Assembly (NCBI GenBank): GCA_944364615.1
Contig: CALVWF010000009.1
Location: 1 to 64,000 of the forward strand
Length of the DNA: 64,000 nt
Source of the DNA: an uncultured Clostridia bacterium
GTDB taxonomy: Bacteria > Bacillota > Clostridia > Christensenellales > CAG-314
Direction of reading: 5' to 3'
Shown here piece after piece: positions 1 to 7,889 of this stretch. The translations under genes and the position numbers were made by a program. Within the stretch, counting starts at the first letter, position 1; each line of letters begins with the position of its first letter. The notes below the pieces were generated by a model. The model saw nothing but the letters and a program-made list of their open reading frames with translations. It ran no database searches and was not told the origin of the DNA.

Positions 1-2
1 AC

Positions 3-188
3 ATTGAGGTCAAAACGATTTACGGCAGGATAGAAGATTTTGAAAATAATTACTTCTTCTCTCCGTCTATCAGCAAACGAAAGACTGTGGGCAGGCAAAC
101 CTATTATGTCCGCAGGTATTTCAACGGCGGCAAAGACTTTGAACAGACGATGAAGTCCATTGCCGTGCAACGCACAATGAAAAAGTGA
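3..188 (+). CDS. C-terminal part of an unrecognised protein
   Basis: An open frame enters from the left edge and ends at TGA 186-188, giving 61 residues that finish in a basic tail (RTMKK). It contains the segments YFFSPSISKRKTVGR and YYVRRYFNGGKDFEQ. I do not recognise the family. It lies 10 bases before a large serine recombinase gene, with a GAGG ribosome binding site placed right after its stop, so it is probably the upstream cargo gene of the same integrative element. The frame, codon use and position make it likely to be real, but the N-terminus is outside the window and no function can be given. Confidence 0.6.
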   Translation: MEVKTIYGRIEDFENNYFFSPSISKRKTVGRQTYYVRRYFNGGKDFEQTMKSIAVQRTMKK

Positions 189-198
189 GGTAAACGAT

Positions 199-1824
199 AT
201 GAAACAGAAACACTACATAGCGGGATTGTATTACAGACTTTCCCAAGAGGACGAACGTCAAGGCGAATCGGTATCAATAGACAACCAAAGAGCGATACTC
301 CGCAAGTATGCCGAAGAACGCGGCTTCGAGATCCACGACGAGTACATAGACGACGGCGTGTCGGGTACTACTTTCCAACGTCCCGGAGTTCAGAGATTGC
401 TGGACGATGCAAAGACAGGCGTTATAAATACCATCATCGTAAAAGACCTTTCAAGATTTGGCAGGAACTATATCGAGGTCGGGCAGTATGTGGACTATGT
501 ATTCCCGGCGTTCGGTATCCGGTTCATTGCCATACAGGACAACGTGGACACGGAGAACCGCGACAGCGGCGCAATGGAAATGATGCCTATCATGAATGTT
601 TTTAACGAGTGGCATGCGGCTAATACGAGCAAGAAAATCAGAGCCGTCTGGAAAGCGAAAGCCAAAGAAGGCGTGTTCCACGGCAAGAAAGCTACTTACG
701 GCTATATCAAGGGTACGGACGAAAAGCGGACGTTCATCATCGATGAAGAAACGGCGCCGATAGTCCGTAGGATATTCGAAATGTACGCGTCGGGGATCAG
801 TCCGAGAAGAATATCCGAGATATTAAACGAAGAAAACGTTCCTTGTCCCGGACAGTATGCGTTTGAGAAACTCGGACATAAGGGTAAACCGGGCGACCGC
901 AGACTGTGGGGACAAATCACTATTGCCTCTATGCTGAAAAACATAGTATATATCGGTCATATGCCGCAGCTGATGTCTACTTCCATATCGTACAAGAACC
1001 ACAAGCGGTATAAGAAAGATCAAAGCGAATGGGTTGTTGTTCATAACACGCATCCGCCTATCATATCGCAGGAGCTTTGGGATAGAGTACGCGAACGTGA
1101 AAAGTCTGTCGCGCAGGGCAGGAAAACCGCTACGGGCTATACGCATCCTTTATCGGGATTTCTTTATTGCGCCGACTGCGGTTGCAAAATGAAGTTGAAC
1201 AGCGTCGGAAACAATAAATATGCGTTTAACTGCGGCGACCATATGCGTTTCGGTAAGACGATATGCTTTTCCCATCACATAGCGGCAAAGACTCTCGAAA
1301 AAATAATCCTTGACGATATACGGGACATGGCGCAGCGGATCGTGCTTGACGAAAAGGCTATCCGTGAAGAGTTTATCCGGCACAATGCGGAAGTGCAGGA
1401 AAAATCCATAAAAGCCGCCAAAAAGGAATTACAGGGTAAGAGAAACCGTATTGAAGAATTATCCCGACTTATGCAGCTTGCCTATGAGGACAGACTGAAA
1501 GGTAAAATGCCGGAGGATATCTGTATCGGATTCATACAGAAATATTCCGACGAGCAAAAGAAACTCGAAGCCGAAATTGAGGAGTTGGAGGCAAAACTGA
1601 CCGAAACGGAAAACACGATACAGAGTGCCGATGACTTTATACGGAATATCAAGAAGTATCTCGAAGCGCCGGAACTTACCCGCGAGATGTGCTATGAGCT
1701 GATAGACCGTATCATCGTAGGCGGCTTGCCGAAAATCACGGGCAAAGAACGTGAAATAGATATCGTGTACAAAATCGATATAGCTTCCGTTTTACGCCAT
1801 AAACTCAATAATTCCGATAAATAA
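199..1824 (+). CDS. Large serine recombinase (TnpX/Tn1549-integrase type)
   Basis: 541-residue site-specific recombinase expected to cut and rejoin attachment sites of an integrative element through a phosphoserine intermediate. The resolvase domain occupies about residues 5-155, with the nucleophile in YRLS (Ser15) and the motif DLSRFGRNY. It is followed by the recombinase DNA-binding domain (about 175-290), a zinc ribbon (CADCGC then FNCGDHM, about 325-355) and a basic, Glu-rich coiled coil (about 395-480) before a C-terminal tail, the standard architecture of transposon-type large serine recombinases. GAGG precedes the ATG. It is the last clear gene of the element, which presumably extends left of the window. 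Elements of this kind usually carry the recombinase next to one end, so the right attachment site should lie within a few hundred bases downstream. Confidence 0.95.
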   Translation: MKQKHYIAGLYYRLSQEDERQGESVSIDNQRAILRKYAEERGFEIHDEYIDDGVSGTTFQRPGVQRLLDDAKTGVINTIIVKDLSRFGRNYIEVGQYVDYVFPAFGIRFIAIQDNVDTENRDSGAMEMMPIMNVFNEWHAANTSKKIRAVWKAKAKEGVFHGKKATYGYIKGTDEKRTFIIDEETAPIVRRIFEMYASGISPRRISEILNEENVPCPGQYAFEKLGHKGKPGDRRLWGQITIASMLKNIVYIGHMPQLMSTSISYKNHKRYKKDQSEWVVVHNTHPPIISQELWDRVREREKSVAQGRKTATGYTHPLSGFLYCADCGCKMKLNSVGNNKYAFNCGDHMRFGKTICFSHHIAAKTLEKIILDDIRDMAQRIVLDEKAIREEFIRHNAEVQEKSIKAAKKELQGKRNRIEELSRLMQLAYEDRLKGKMPEDICIGFIQKYSDEQKKLEAEIEELEAKLTETENTIQSADDFIRNIKKYLEAPELTREMCYELIDRIIVGGLPKITGKEREIDIVYKIDIASVLRHKLNNSDK

Positions 1825-1828
1825 CAAC

Positions 1829-1859
1829 AAGCGTATGGGTTGACCGAACTCATACGCTT
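1829..1859 (+). terminator. Hairpin downstream of the serine recombinase
   Basis: The arms aagcgtatg and catacgctt pair around a short loop just after the recombinase stop. The following bases (actttat) are only weakly T-rich, so it may be a weak terminator or part of the element end. Confidence 0.45.
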
Positions 1860-1969
1860 ACTTTATGCCTCTGATACCTTTATTTTGAGAGTGTCCATAA
1901 ATTTATGTCTTTACCTATTATTTCGACAGAAGATCAAATACAATTTGCTGTGATAAAGAAAAAAAATTA

Positions 1970-2305
1970 ATGAAATACTTTGGGTTTTTATTGACGGAAT
2001 ACAATTTTAAGTTTGATAAATCAGAATTAGGTAATATGGTTGATGAGAACGGAAAATTATGCTTTTACGGCCCATATAATTGTTATTACTTTTATAACGA
2101 TGTGATATGTATTAATTTTCTAAATTTAGTTCAAAGGCAAGATTGGAATATCTATATTACAACAAAGGTTTTATCCGATCAAAATCTTATTAATAAGGGA
2201 AAAGCAGTTTCCGATGAATACTTATATAATTGGGCACTACTCGAACGGACAATTAAACGGGAACTTAAAGAGCGAAAAACAATTTTCGATGTCAAAATAG
2301 ATTAA
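1970..2305 (+). CDS. Small hypothetical protein, possibly frameshifted at its N-terminus
   Basis: 111-residue acidic/aromatic protein beginning MKYFGFLLTEYNFKF and ending TIFDVKID. It is more AT-rich than the recombinase before it and has no signal or membrane segment. I do not recognise it. Its size, composition and place at the end of an integrative element resemble immunity or orphan cargo proteins, but that is only an impression. There is no good ribosome binding site before this ATG. A second frame starts at ATG 1905 (MSLPIISTEDQIQFAVIKKK) and runs into this one across an eight-A run at about 1960-1967. Adding one base there would fuse the two into a protein of about 133 residues, so the gene may be frameshifted or phase-variable. 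Confidence 0.5.
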   Translation: MKYFGFLLTEYNFKFDKSELGNMVDENGKLCFYGPYNCYYFYNDVICINFLNLVQRQDWNIYITTKVLSDQNLINKGKAVSDEYLYNWALLERTIKRELKERKTIFDVKID

Positions 2306-2489
2306 TGTTTGTTAATTGTGTAATTGTCTCAACGCATGCAAAATACATTATTGTTGTACTTCTGAATATATGGTTATACAATGTTTCACGATGTTCACCC
2401 CAAAATTCAGTCTGACTACAGGCCTTAGCCAAACGACCACGTCGTGTTTCAAGTCGACAAAAAAATTTTCCCAATTGTTCGTTTGTTTA

Positions 2490-2518
2490 TTGACAATCGA
2501 CGCTTGTAGTACTATAAT
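2490..2518 (+). promoter_or_regulatory. tRNA-Val promoter
   Basis: A perfect TTGACA (2490-2495) and TATAAT (2513-2518) separated by 17 bases, ending 14 bases before the mature tRNA. Confidence 0.9.
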
Positions 2519-2532
2519 AATAACACTGACTC

Positions 2533-2609
2533 GGAGGCATAGCTCAGTTGGTCAGAGCGCTTGCTTCACATGCAAGAGGTCGTAGGTTCGAGCCCTACTG
2601 TCTCTACCA
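2533..2609 (+). tRNA. tRNA-Val(CAC)
   Basis: A 77-base cloverleaf: acceptor ggaggca/tgtctct, D-stem gctc/gagc, anticodon stem cttgc/gcaag around loop ttcacat (anticodon CAC), T-arm gtagg-ttcgagc-cctac, encoded CCA. The acceptor has a G1-U72 wobble and a G5-U68 wobble, which is unusual for tRNA-Val. It has its own promoter and terminator. Confidence 0.93.
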
Positions 2610-2616
2610 AAGTTTA

Positions 2617-2647
2617 AAGCCGACATATTCGTATGTCGGCTTTTTTA
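2617..2647 (+). terminator. Terminator of tRNA-Val
   Basis: Stem aagccgacata / tatgtcggctt with a four-base loop, followed by six or more T. It starts 8 bases after the tRNA CCA. Confidence 0.92.
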
Positions 2648-2725
2648 TTTGACTGAGTCAGACGTCAATTGCTGAAATAAAACCCGATTTTTAAAAACTG
2701 CGCACTTTAATTACGAAAATCATCA

Positions 2726-2760
2726 AAGCACGGCAACGGAAAAATTCCGTTGCCGTGCTT
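2726..2760. repeat. Perfect 15-bp inverted repeat
   Basis: Arms aagcacggcaacgga and tccgttgccgtgctt with a 5-base loop aaaat. Neither side has a good T-run, so it is not a standard intrinsic terminator. It sits between the tRNA-Val terminator and a convergent gene and may be a bidirectional transcription stop or a small mobile hairpin. Confidence 0.7.
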
Positions 2761-2899
2761 CAATCTGACGCAGCCTGTCCGATAAATTTTATCGAAAAGG
2801 CGTTTAATGAATTTTTATTTCACAATAATCTAACGATTTTCTGAACCGAATACATTGATCAGATTCAAGCGCATCTGTCGGTCACGCAAATACAACTGC

Positions 2900-2932
2900 A
2901 AAAAAACGTCCGCGACATTTCAGCCACGGACG
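2900..2932 (-). terminator. Terminator of the 161-residue membrane protein gene
   Basis: Read on the minus strand, stem cgtccg / cggacg is followed by a run of at least six T. It lies 17 bases after the stop codon. Confidence 0.75.
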
Positions 2933-2948
2933 GATAAAAATACATGTG

Positions 2949-3434
2949 TCAGACAATAGCAGCCAATATTGCCGTTCCTATTGCGGCACACAGTCCGAAA
3001 GTTACCGCAAATATGCCCACGAATGCAAGCAATTTCAACGCAACGTTCTTGATACCGCGCATTACAAACAGATTGACAACGGCAAGCATTGCGGACAATC
3101 CGCCGCCTATTGCACCTCCAACCACAGGAACTATACTGCACAGCGTTAGCGAATTGCCCCAGATCAATATCACTACGAAAATTAATACAGATAAAGCAAT
3201 TTCATACCACTTTGCAGGGGCTGTTACCTGCGTGGTTTGATTGTCTACCGTCATATAAAGTCCCTTGATGGAATTTCCGGTAAAATCGATGTACTTCTTT
3301 TCTTCAATAAGATAACGTGTTTTGTCAACCTTTGCCAACTCCTTGCCGTTGAGAAAAACTTTAATTTTTCCTGTCCACACGTTTTCGTCAACTACAAACT
3401 CACCATATTTTTCATTTTGCACTACTGTTTTCAT
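2949..3434 (-). CDS. Predicted membrane protein, function unknown
   Basis: 161 residues. The N-terminal half (about 1-75) is a soluble beta-rich region (GEFVVDENVWTGKIKVFLNGK, then YLIEEKKYIDF). The second half has three hydrophobic segments: about 79-97 (ALSVLIFVVILIW), 100-123 (glycine-rich, VVGGAIGGGLSAMLAVV) and 133-160. The start is supported by GGAGG seven bases upstream. It is a single-gene unit with its own terminator, between two tRNA genes on the opposite strand. I do not recognise a named family. It could be a small cell-envelope or stress membrane protein. Confidence 0.8.
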   Translation of the reverse strand: MKTVVQNEKYGEFVVDENVWTGKIKVFLNGKELAKVDKTRYLIEEKKYIDFTGNSIKGLYMTVDNQTTQVTAPAKWYEIALSVLIFVVILIWGNSLTLCSIVPVVGGAIGGGLSAMLAVVNLFVMRGIKNVALKLLAFVGIFAVTFGLCAAIGTAILAAIV

Positions 3435-3655
3435 AAATTCCCTCCAAAGTCAACAAAATTATATATTAGCATGCAATCCTTGTCAATACCTGTTGTAAAT
3501 GTTCGGAATTTTATCGGGCATTTTCACATCATTTGTTAACGAATTTTTAAATTTTGACTTGGCAAACAATTGAACGAAAATTCGCTTTTAAAAATATATA
3601 CATATTTAACATTAAAACTTATCTTAATGAAATAAAATATTCAACTGCCAAATGC

Positions 3656-3684
3656 TTGACAAACAAACTGTTGTATAATATCAT
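3656..3684 (+). promoter_or_regulatory. tRNA-Ala promoter
   Basis: TTGACA at 3656-3661 and TATCAT at 3679-3684 with a 17-base spacer. A second TATAAT at 3674-3679 is too close to the -35 to be used with it. The mature tRNA begins 35 bases downstream. Confidence 0.7.
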
Positions 3685-3719
3685 AATTTAGCAAAACGCA
3701 GATATTTGTTTTTATTTAC

Positions 3720-3795
<76 letters not shown>

Positions 3796-3796
3796 G

Positions 3797-3850
3797 TAAA
3801 AACCTGAAACGAACCACTGTCAAGTGAAAGTAGTTTTAGGTTTTTTCTTT
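3797..3850 (+). terminator. Terminator after tRNA-Ala
   Basis: Outer arms aaaacct / aggtttt with an internal imperfect stem and a run of six T. It starts directly after the tRNA CCA. A similar but diverged tail occurs again at 6392-6441. Confidence 0.7.
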
Positions 3851-4120
3851 ACCTTGTTAGGCTTTGTGTCTGCCATTTTAAGCCGTTAAAGAACCGTTAT
3901 GGTGTAGTTTAACGAGATTGCACACAAACGGCGGTTTATGCCTCACGGGAGATAAATAGCCGCCCTTGACTATTTTGCAAGGCGGTGATAAACACCCGCA
4001 AGGCGGTTAAGCACAAGCAAAAGCCGCGTATGAAAAGGTTATAAAACACAGATAATCGGGGTTTTCATTTTATCATAAACAGAACAGTATAATTTGCCGT
4101 ATTACCGTGTAAAAAGTCGG
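3851..4120. other. Non-coding spacer between tRNA-Ala and resolvase
   Basis: No gene is visible. The stretch contains two copies of gcaaggcggt about 25 bases apart (near 3978 and 3998) and several GCC/GGC-rich short inverted segments. Composition is less AT-rich than the DNA on either side, as expected for the edge of an inserted element. Confidence 0.5.
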
Positions 4121-4732
4121 CTATTGTAAAATGCCTTTGTTTTTCTTTATCTTTCGTATATGATAGAAAAAATTGTCCTGTTTTATGTTCAATAACTGCA
4201 AAGCGGTTTTCAGTTTAATGCGCTTGCATAGATAGTCGTTAGCGACAGATAAAAATTCTTCCGAATAAACGAACGAAGGGCGACCGAAACGGACGCCCTT
4301 TTGATGTGCAATCTTTATTCCCTCGGCTTGCCGCGCCTTGTTGTTTTCCCGCTCATTCTCGGCTACGAAAGACAATACCTGCAACACAATATCCGAAATG
4401 AACTTGCCGACCAAAGTATCCGCTTTCGTGCGGGTGTCTAATAGCGGCATATCCAACACGAGTATGTCCGCGCCGATAATATTCGTAATTCTGTTCCATT
4501 CTTCTATTATCTGACTGTAATTGCGCCCTAACCGGTCAATGGACTTTATCACGAGCAGATCGCCGCTTGTGAGTTTCTTTAATAAGCGTTTATATTCCTT
4601 TCTTTCAAAGTCTTTGCCGCTTTTCTTCTCGGAGAAAATGCGGCTTTTTTCAATGCCGAACTCACTAAACGCGGCAATCTGCCGCTGCAAGTTCTGGTCT
4701 TTTGCCGATACCCGCGCGTATGCGTAATTCAT
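4121..4732 (-). CDS. Small serine recombinase (resolvase/invertase family)
   Basis: 203-residue resolvase-type recombinase. The catalytic serine is in YARVS (Ser9), with the family motifs SIDRLGRNY and ENERENNKARQAEGI and a C-terminal DNA-binding region (about 145-203). I chose MNYAYARVS at 4732 rather than the longer in-frame start at 4789, because AAGGAG lies 8 bases before it and the family starts at this point. Resolvases act on paired sites in transposons, plasmids or invertible segments. It faces the tRNA-Ala gene and lies head-to-head with a lipoprotein gene, with two copies of ttgcagtaaaagt between the two genes, which may be its sites or a shared regulatory element. Confidence 0.93.
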   Translation of the reverse strand: MNYAYARVSAKDQNLQRQIAAFSEFGIEKSRIFSEKKSGKDFERKEYKRLLKKLTSGDLLVIKSIDRLGRNYSQIIEEWNRITNIIGADILVLDMPLLDTRTKADTLVGKFISDIVLQVLSFVAENERENNKARQAEGIKIAHQKGVRFGRPSFVYSEEFLSVANDYLCKRIKLKTALQLLNIKQDNFFYHIRKIKKNKGILQ

Positions 4733-4813
4733 TTGATTTTGCTCCTTGTTTTTCTCATAAGCATAGCGGATATACGGCGAAAAGACCACCTGAAACGAGC
4801 GAAAACAAAAAAA

Positions 4814-4949
4814 TTGCAGTAAAAGTGTGCTTTTTTACTACTGTCTTTTACTTGCCCCGATTTCCGCTTTTGTGTTATAATAAATCAAGTAAATTCATTG
4901 AATTTGCGCCCGATATGTATTTTTTTGGCGTTGCAGTAAAAGTACACTT
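4814..4949 (+). repeat. Pair of direct repeats ttgcagtaaaagt
   Basis: ttgcagtaaaagtgtgctt at 4814-4832 and ttgcagtaaaagtacactt at 4931-4949 match at 16 or more of 19 positions. The first copy also forms an imperfect hairpin with cttttacttgc at about 4846. The copies flank the lipoprotein promoter, so they may be recombinase crossover sites or operators. Confidence 0.6.
4852..4881 (+). promoter_or_regulatory. Promoter of the Ig-domain lipoprotein
   Basis: TTGCCC at 4852-4857 and TATAAT at 4876-4881 with an 18-base spacer, leaving a 5' leader of about 90 bases that contains the second ttgcagtaaaagt repeat. Confidence 0.6.
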
Positions 4950-4977
4950 AAACTACAAGCCGCAAGGAGGATAAACA

Positions 4978-5880
4978 ATGAAAAGAGGCTTATTGACTAT
5001 GGTCGTGGCACTTATATGCGCTATGACCTGCGCGTTCGGTCTTGTTGCGTGCAACAACGACGAAGAACAAACGGTAGCGGTTGAGAGCGTAACGCTCAAC
5101 AAAACCGAACTGACGTTGGAAGTCGGCGGCGAAGAAACGCTTACGGCGACGGTTGCGCCCGACGACGCGACGGATAAAGCGGTAACGTGGTCGTCCGATA
5201 ACACCGCTATTGCAACGGTGGAAAACGGCAAAGTTACGGCTATTGCGGCGGGTACCGTCACCATTACGGCGAAAGCGGGGGATAAAACCGATACTTGTAC
5301 TGTTATTGTAAATGCACCTTTGACGGAAAATACCGATTTTGACGCGCTCGTTTCCGATAAAGTTACCGAGGACGAATGGAAAGCGGCTTTTAACTATGCA
5401 AGTTTTTCAAATAGTACAATAGATGTCGTTACCGATGGACAAAGTGCTTTTGGACTTTTTAAGTCTGACGTGGAAGATAGTGTAAAAAAATATTTTTGGG
5501 CTTATGATGAATTTGGCGGCTACTTTATAGAGAAAGACGGCGTTTCTAGCGGTTATATGGAGAACGAAAACGGCGAATGGCAGGCTATGGACGATGCTAC
5601 ATTAGAAGGAACAGCAGCGCCCGAAGGTATCTATATCATTTTCATTATAAAACTTGAAAACTTATATGATAGTTTTATTTACGACAATGAAAAAGGGGCT
5701 TATATAAATAAAAATGAAGTCCAAACAGATAATTCGTTTGGAGAATATATGCCGGCGACACACAATTCTTTGGAAGTAAAATTTTCAAACGGAAAACTCG
5801 CTTCTATAAAGGAAGGAACAACAAGTCTTATTTGTTATAATTATGGAACAACCGAAGTTACTTTGCCTGTAATAGATTAA
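4978..5880 (+). CDS. Lipoprotein with a bacterial Ig-like (Big_2) domain
   Basis: 300 residues. The N-terminus is a lipoprotein signal ending in the lipobox LVAC (Cys25), so it should be anchored to the outer face of the membrane. Residues about 33-112 form a Big_2 domain (VESVTLNKTELTLEVGG, then ATVENGKVTAIAAGTVTITA). The remaining 190 residues are acidic and aromatic with no family I recognise. AAGGAGG precedes the ATG. The first half (Big_2 part) is GC-richer than the second half, which turns AT-rich after about 5400, suggesting a mosaic gene. It is followed by a strong terminator and is probably cargo of the cassette behind tRNA-Ala. Confidence 0.9.
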   Translation: MKRGLLTMVVALICAMTCAFGLVACNNDEEQTVAVESVTLNKTELTLEVGGEETLTATVAPDDATDKAVTWSSDNTAIATVENGKVTAIAAGTVTITAKAGDKTDTCTVIVNAPLTENTDFDALVSDKVTEDEWKAAFNYASFSNSTIDVVTDGQSAFGLFKSDVEDSVKKYFWAYDEFGGYFIEKDGVSSGYMENENGEWQAMDDATLEGTAAPEGIYIIFIIKLENLYDSFIYDNEKGAYINKNEVQTDNSFGEYMPATHNSLEVKFSNGKLASIKEGTTSLICYNYGTTEVTLPVID

Positions 5881-5945
5881 ACTGAAATTTATATAACAGT
5901 ATAAAGTTAATTTGTCATAAAAGTAAATTAAACAGATTTTTTAAG

Positions 5946-5978
5946 GCGTTCACGCAAAATTGCGTGAACGCTTTTTTT
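5946..5978 (+). terminator. Terminator of the lipoprotein gene
   Basis: Perfect stem gcgttcacgca / tgcgtgaacgc with a 4-base loop and seven T. Confidence 0.95.
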
Positions 5979-6015
5979 ATGCCCTGCGAAAAAAGTCGCA
6001 TTATAAAAGTCCGCA

Positions 6016-6071
6016 GTCCTCCCGCACGAATTTTGGAAAATTTAACCTTTTCAAAATTCAATCGGGAGGAC
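6016..6071 (+). promoter_or_regulatory. Long hairpin that encloses a ribosome binding site
   Basis: Outer arms gtcctcccg (6016-6024) and cgggaggac (6063-6071), inner arms gaattttggaaaa and ttttcaaaattc. The 3' arm contains the GGGAGGA ribosome binding site of the truncated sigma-like frame that starts at TTG 6079, so folding would hide it. Confidence 0.7.
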
Positions 6072-6078
6072 AATTTTT

Positions 6079-6300
6079 TTGCAGACAATTAAATACCGCT
6101 TTGCGGACGGTACGACAAGCGAAATCGAAGTGTCGGACGAACTCTATACTTTACACCTTGAAATAGTGCAACAGAAACGGCGGTTGCATTGGCGGGAATC
6201 GCGGCGGCAAATCTCATTAGATAATTTAACGGAACAAGGCATAGACTTTGCGGACACCGCCGCGAATCCGCTTGCAGATTACATCCTAAAGTTAAAATAG
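6079..6300 (+). pseudogene. Truncated sigma-factor-like protein of an integrative element
   Basis: 73 residues from a TTG start 7 bases after GGGAGGAC. The sequence (YRFADGTTSEIEVSDELY, LHWRESRRQISLDNL, ANPLADYI) resembles the N-terminal part of the small sigma-70-like proteins carried by Tn1549/Tn4451-type elements of Clostridia, as I know them from family experience. Those proteins continue into a C-terminal helix-turn-helix, which is absent here: the frame stops after DYILKLK. I infer a remnant cut off at or near an element boundary, since an imperfect copy of the tRNA-Ala tail follows 90 bases later. Confidence 0.6.
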
Positions 6301-6391
6301 GCACAAAATATAGAGTACATCCTGCCATAGCACGAGGACTTAATGCTGGAAGAAGTTATAAATAGGAAAGAATTCGATTTTCTATTACTAC

Positions 6392-6413
6392 GCTCCACCA
6401 GGAAAAGTCTGAA
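6392..6413 (+). repeat. Imperfect copy of the tRNA-Ala 3' tail (possible att site)
   Basis: gctccaccag followed by ggaaaagtctgaa matches 19 of 22 bases with 3787-3808 at the end of tRNA-Ala, including the encoded CCA. An attcga T-loop-like string lies 22 bases upstream and a weak hairpin with cttttt follows (6410-6437), like the tail of a tRNA transcription unit. No complete cloverleaf can be drawn, so it is a tail fragment. Confidence 0.55.
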
Positions 6414-7052
6414 CAGGTTTATTCTGTTTAGGCTTTTTGTTTTGTTTGATTGTCGGTCAATGCAATTTACGGCAAATTTTTCAATACGCAAACCGATACT
6501 TTTATATTTTTTATTCTTACTTTATTGAACAACTGCAAATAGACAATAACTGTTTATTGTCAAAGTTTTTCTTGAACGCAATATGTACTGTATCGTTTGA
6601 CCTGAATATTTTGAAACTATTTGTGTGGCGTGGCATTTAATTCAACTTTATTGTCATAGTTACCGCTGTTTATTTTACGATTTACGTGCCGTAATCGGCA
6701 GGAAAAAAATCTACCGCTGTAAAGACCGTAATAACTTAATCGATAAGTACGAAAGGCAGATTCTTACAATCGATTTTATATATAACGTACATCGATTTTG
6801 CGTAAATTGACGATTGTATTGCGTTAAATGCAAAACAGCAAGTTACGCAATTTGTTCTGACGCCGATTTTGACAAACTTTGCGCAGGTATTGTTTTTGTT
6901 AACGTATTAATATTTTTTAACTTCCGCAGATTGTCAACGTACGCAGACAGCGAACATTGCACTGCTTGTTTATCGGCAATGCAAAACCGTCATAATTGAT
7001 ACTTGCCTTAAAACAAAAAACGATATATAATTATCACCGACGAGGAATAAAA
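6414..7052. other. AT-rich region without a recognisable gene
   Basis: Short open frames exist on both strands but lack ribosome binding sites and look random. The DNA is AT-rich with scattered tgttat/taattt strings. It could be a decayed gene or an insertion scar. Nothing specific is supported. Confidence 0.5.
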
Positions 7053-7889
7053 ATGTTACTTTTGTTAATTGGTTGCGCAATTCTTATATTGTTGATTGTT
7101 ACCGTAACTGCGGTATACTGTTTCAGGAATTTTCAACGCAAGCGTTACACCGACTTTGTGTTAAAAAACAGCGTCGGTCTTAAAGAGTTGCTGCAAATCA
7201 ACGCTCGCTACGATTTTTACCCATATTTGTCTTTCGATCAAACTCATATATACGACAATGAAAATTTTTTCGACAATGTCTTGTGTCAGGACTACTTGAT
7301 ATACCAACTGCAATACATACGGCAAGCGTTGTTTGCTCAGATAAACAAAGTCAAAGCAAATAAGACAAAATATCCGAAATACCTTGAAGAAATACAATCG
7401 GTAAGTCACGGCATTTTCGATAAACCCATAGGCAAATTGAATTACGATAAATTGGTAAAAACCGAACAAAAATCGATGTCAACGGTTACTTTTACCCCGT
7501 GTACCGAATTTTGTCTGAATGTCACATTGTATTGTTCCACAATCTACGGACGGATTTTCAGGATGAAAAACCAATATTTTTCAGTGGAAGATATTATTGC
7601 GCTTAATAAAAGGCTAAACGACAAAAACGGTTATTTTTACAACGATCGCGAAATTTGGGATGCGCTGTGCCGTGTCGAAAGAGCAAAGGTTTCGAATAAA
7701 ATGAGATTTGCTATTTACAAAAGGGACGGTAACAGGTGTCGCAAATGCGGAATATCCCGCAACTACGCTCAACTCGAAATTGACCACATAGTACCTGTTT
7801 CGAAAGGCGGAAAATCCACTTACGACCATTTGCAGACCTTGTGTCATAAATGCAATCTCGAAAAAGGCAACACCACAAAAAAATATTGA
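7053..7889 (+). CDS. Membrane-anchored HNH endonuclease-like protein
   Basis: 278 residues. The start at 7053 (MLLLLIGCAIL) has AGGA 7 bases upstream, better than the upstream in-frame ATG at 6996. One N-terminal membrane helix (about 2-24) is followed by a basic stretch, then a 190-residue alpha/beta region with no recognised motif. The C-terminal HNH domain (about 222-276) has CRKCG, LEIDHIVPVSKGG and LCHKCN, i.e. both zinc CxxC pairs and the DH catalytic core. HNH proteins with an N-terminal membrane helix are known in Firmicutes but their role is unclear; defence, DNA processing or stress are all possible. It stands alone between long empty regions. Confidence 0.88.
   Translation: MLLLLIGCAILILLIVTVTAVYCFRNFQRKRYTDFVLKNSVGLKELLQINARYDFYPYLSFDQTHIYDNENFFDNVLCQDYLIYQLQYIRQALFAQINKVKANKTKYPKYLEEIQSVSHGIFDKPIGKLNYDKLVKTEQKSMSTVTFTPCTEFCLNVTLYCSTIYGRIFRMKNQYFSVEDIIALNKRLNDKNGYFYNDREIWDALCRVERAKVSNKMRFAIYKRDGNRCRKCGISRNYAQLEIDHIVPVSKGGKSTYDHLQTLCHKCNLEKGNTTKKY

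Noticed and set aside
2316..2585. 89-codon open frame
   Set aside because: It runs through the tRNA-Val promoter and tRNA gene and has no ribosome binding site.
6360..6400. Possible second tRNA at the tail-like sequence
   Set aside because: T-loop and CCA-like ends are visible, but acceptor, D-arm and anticodon arm cannot be drawn.
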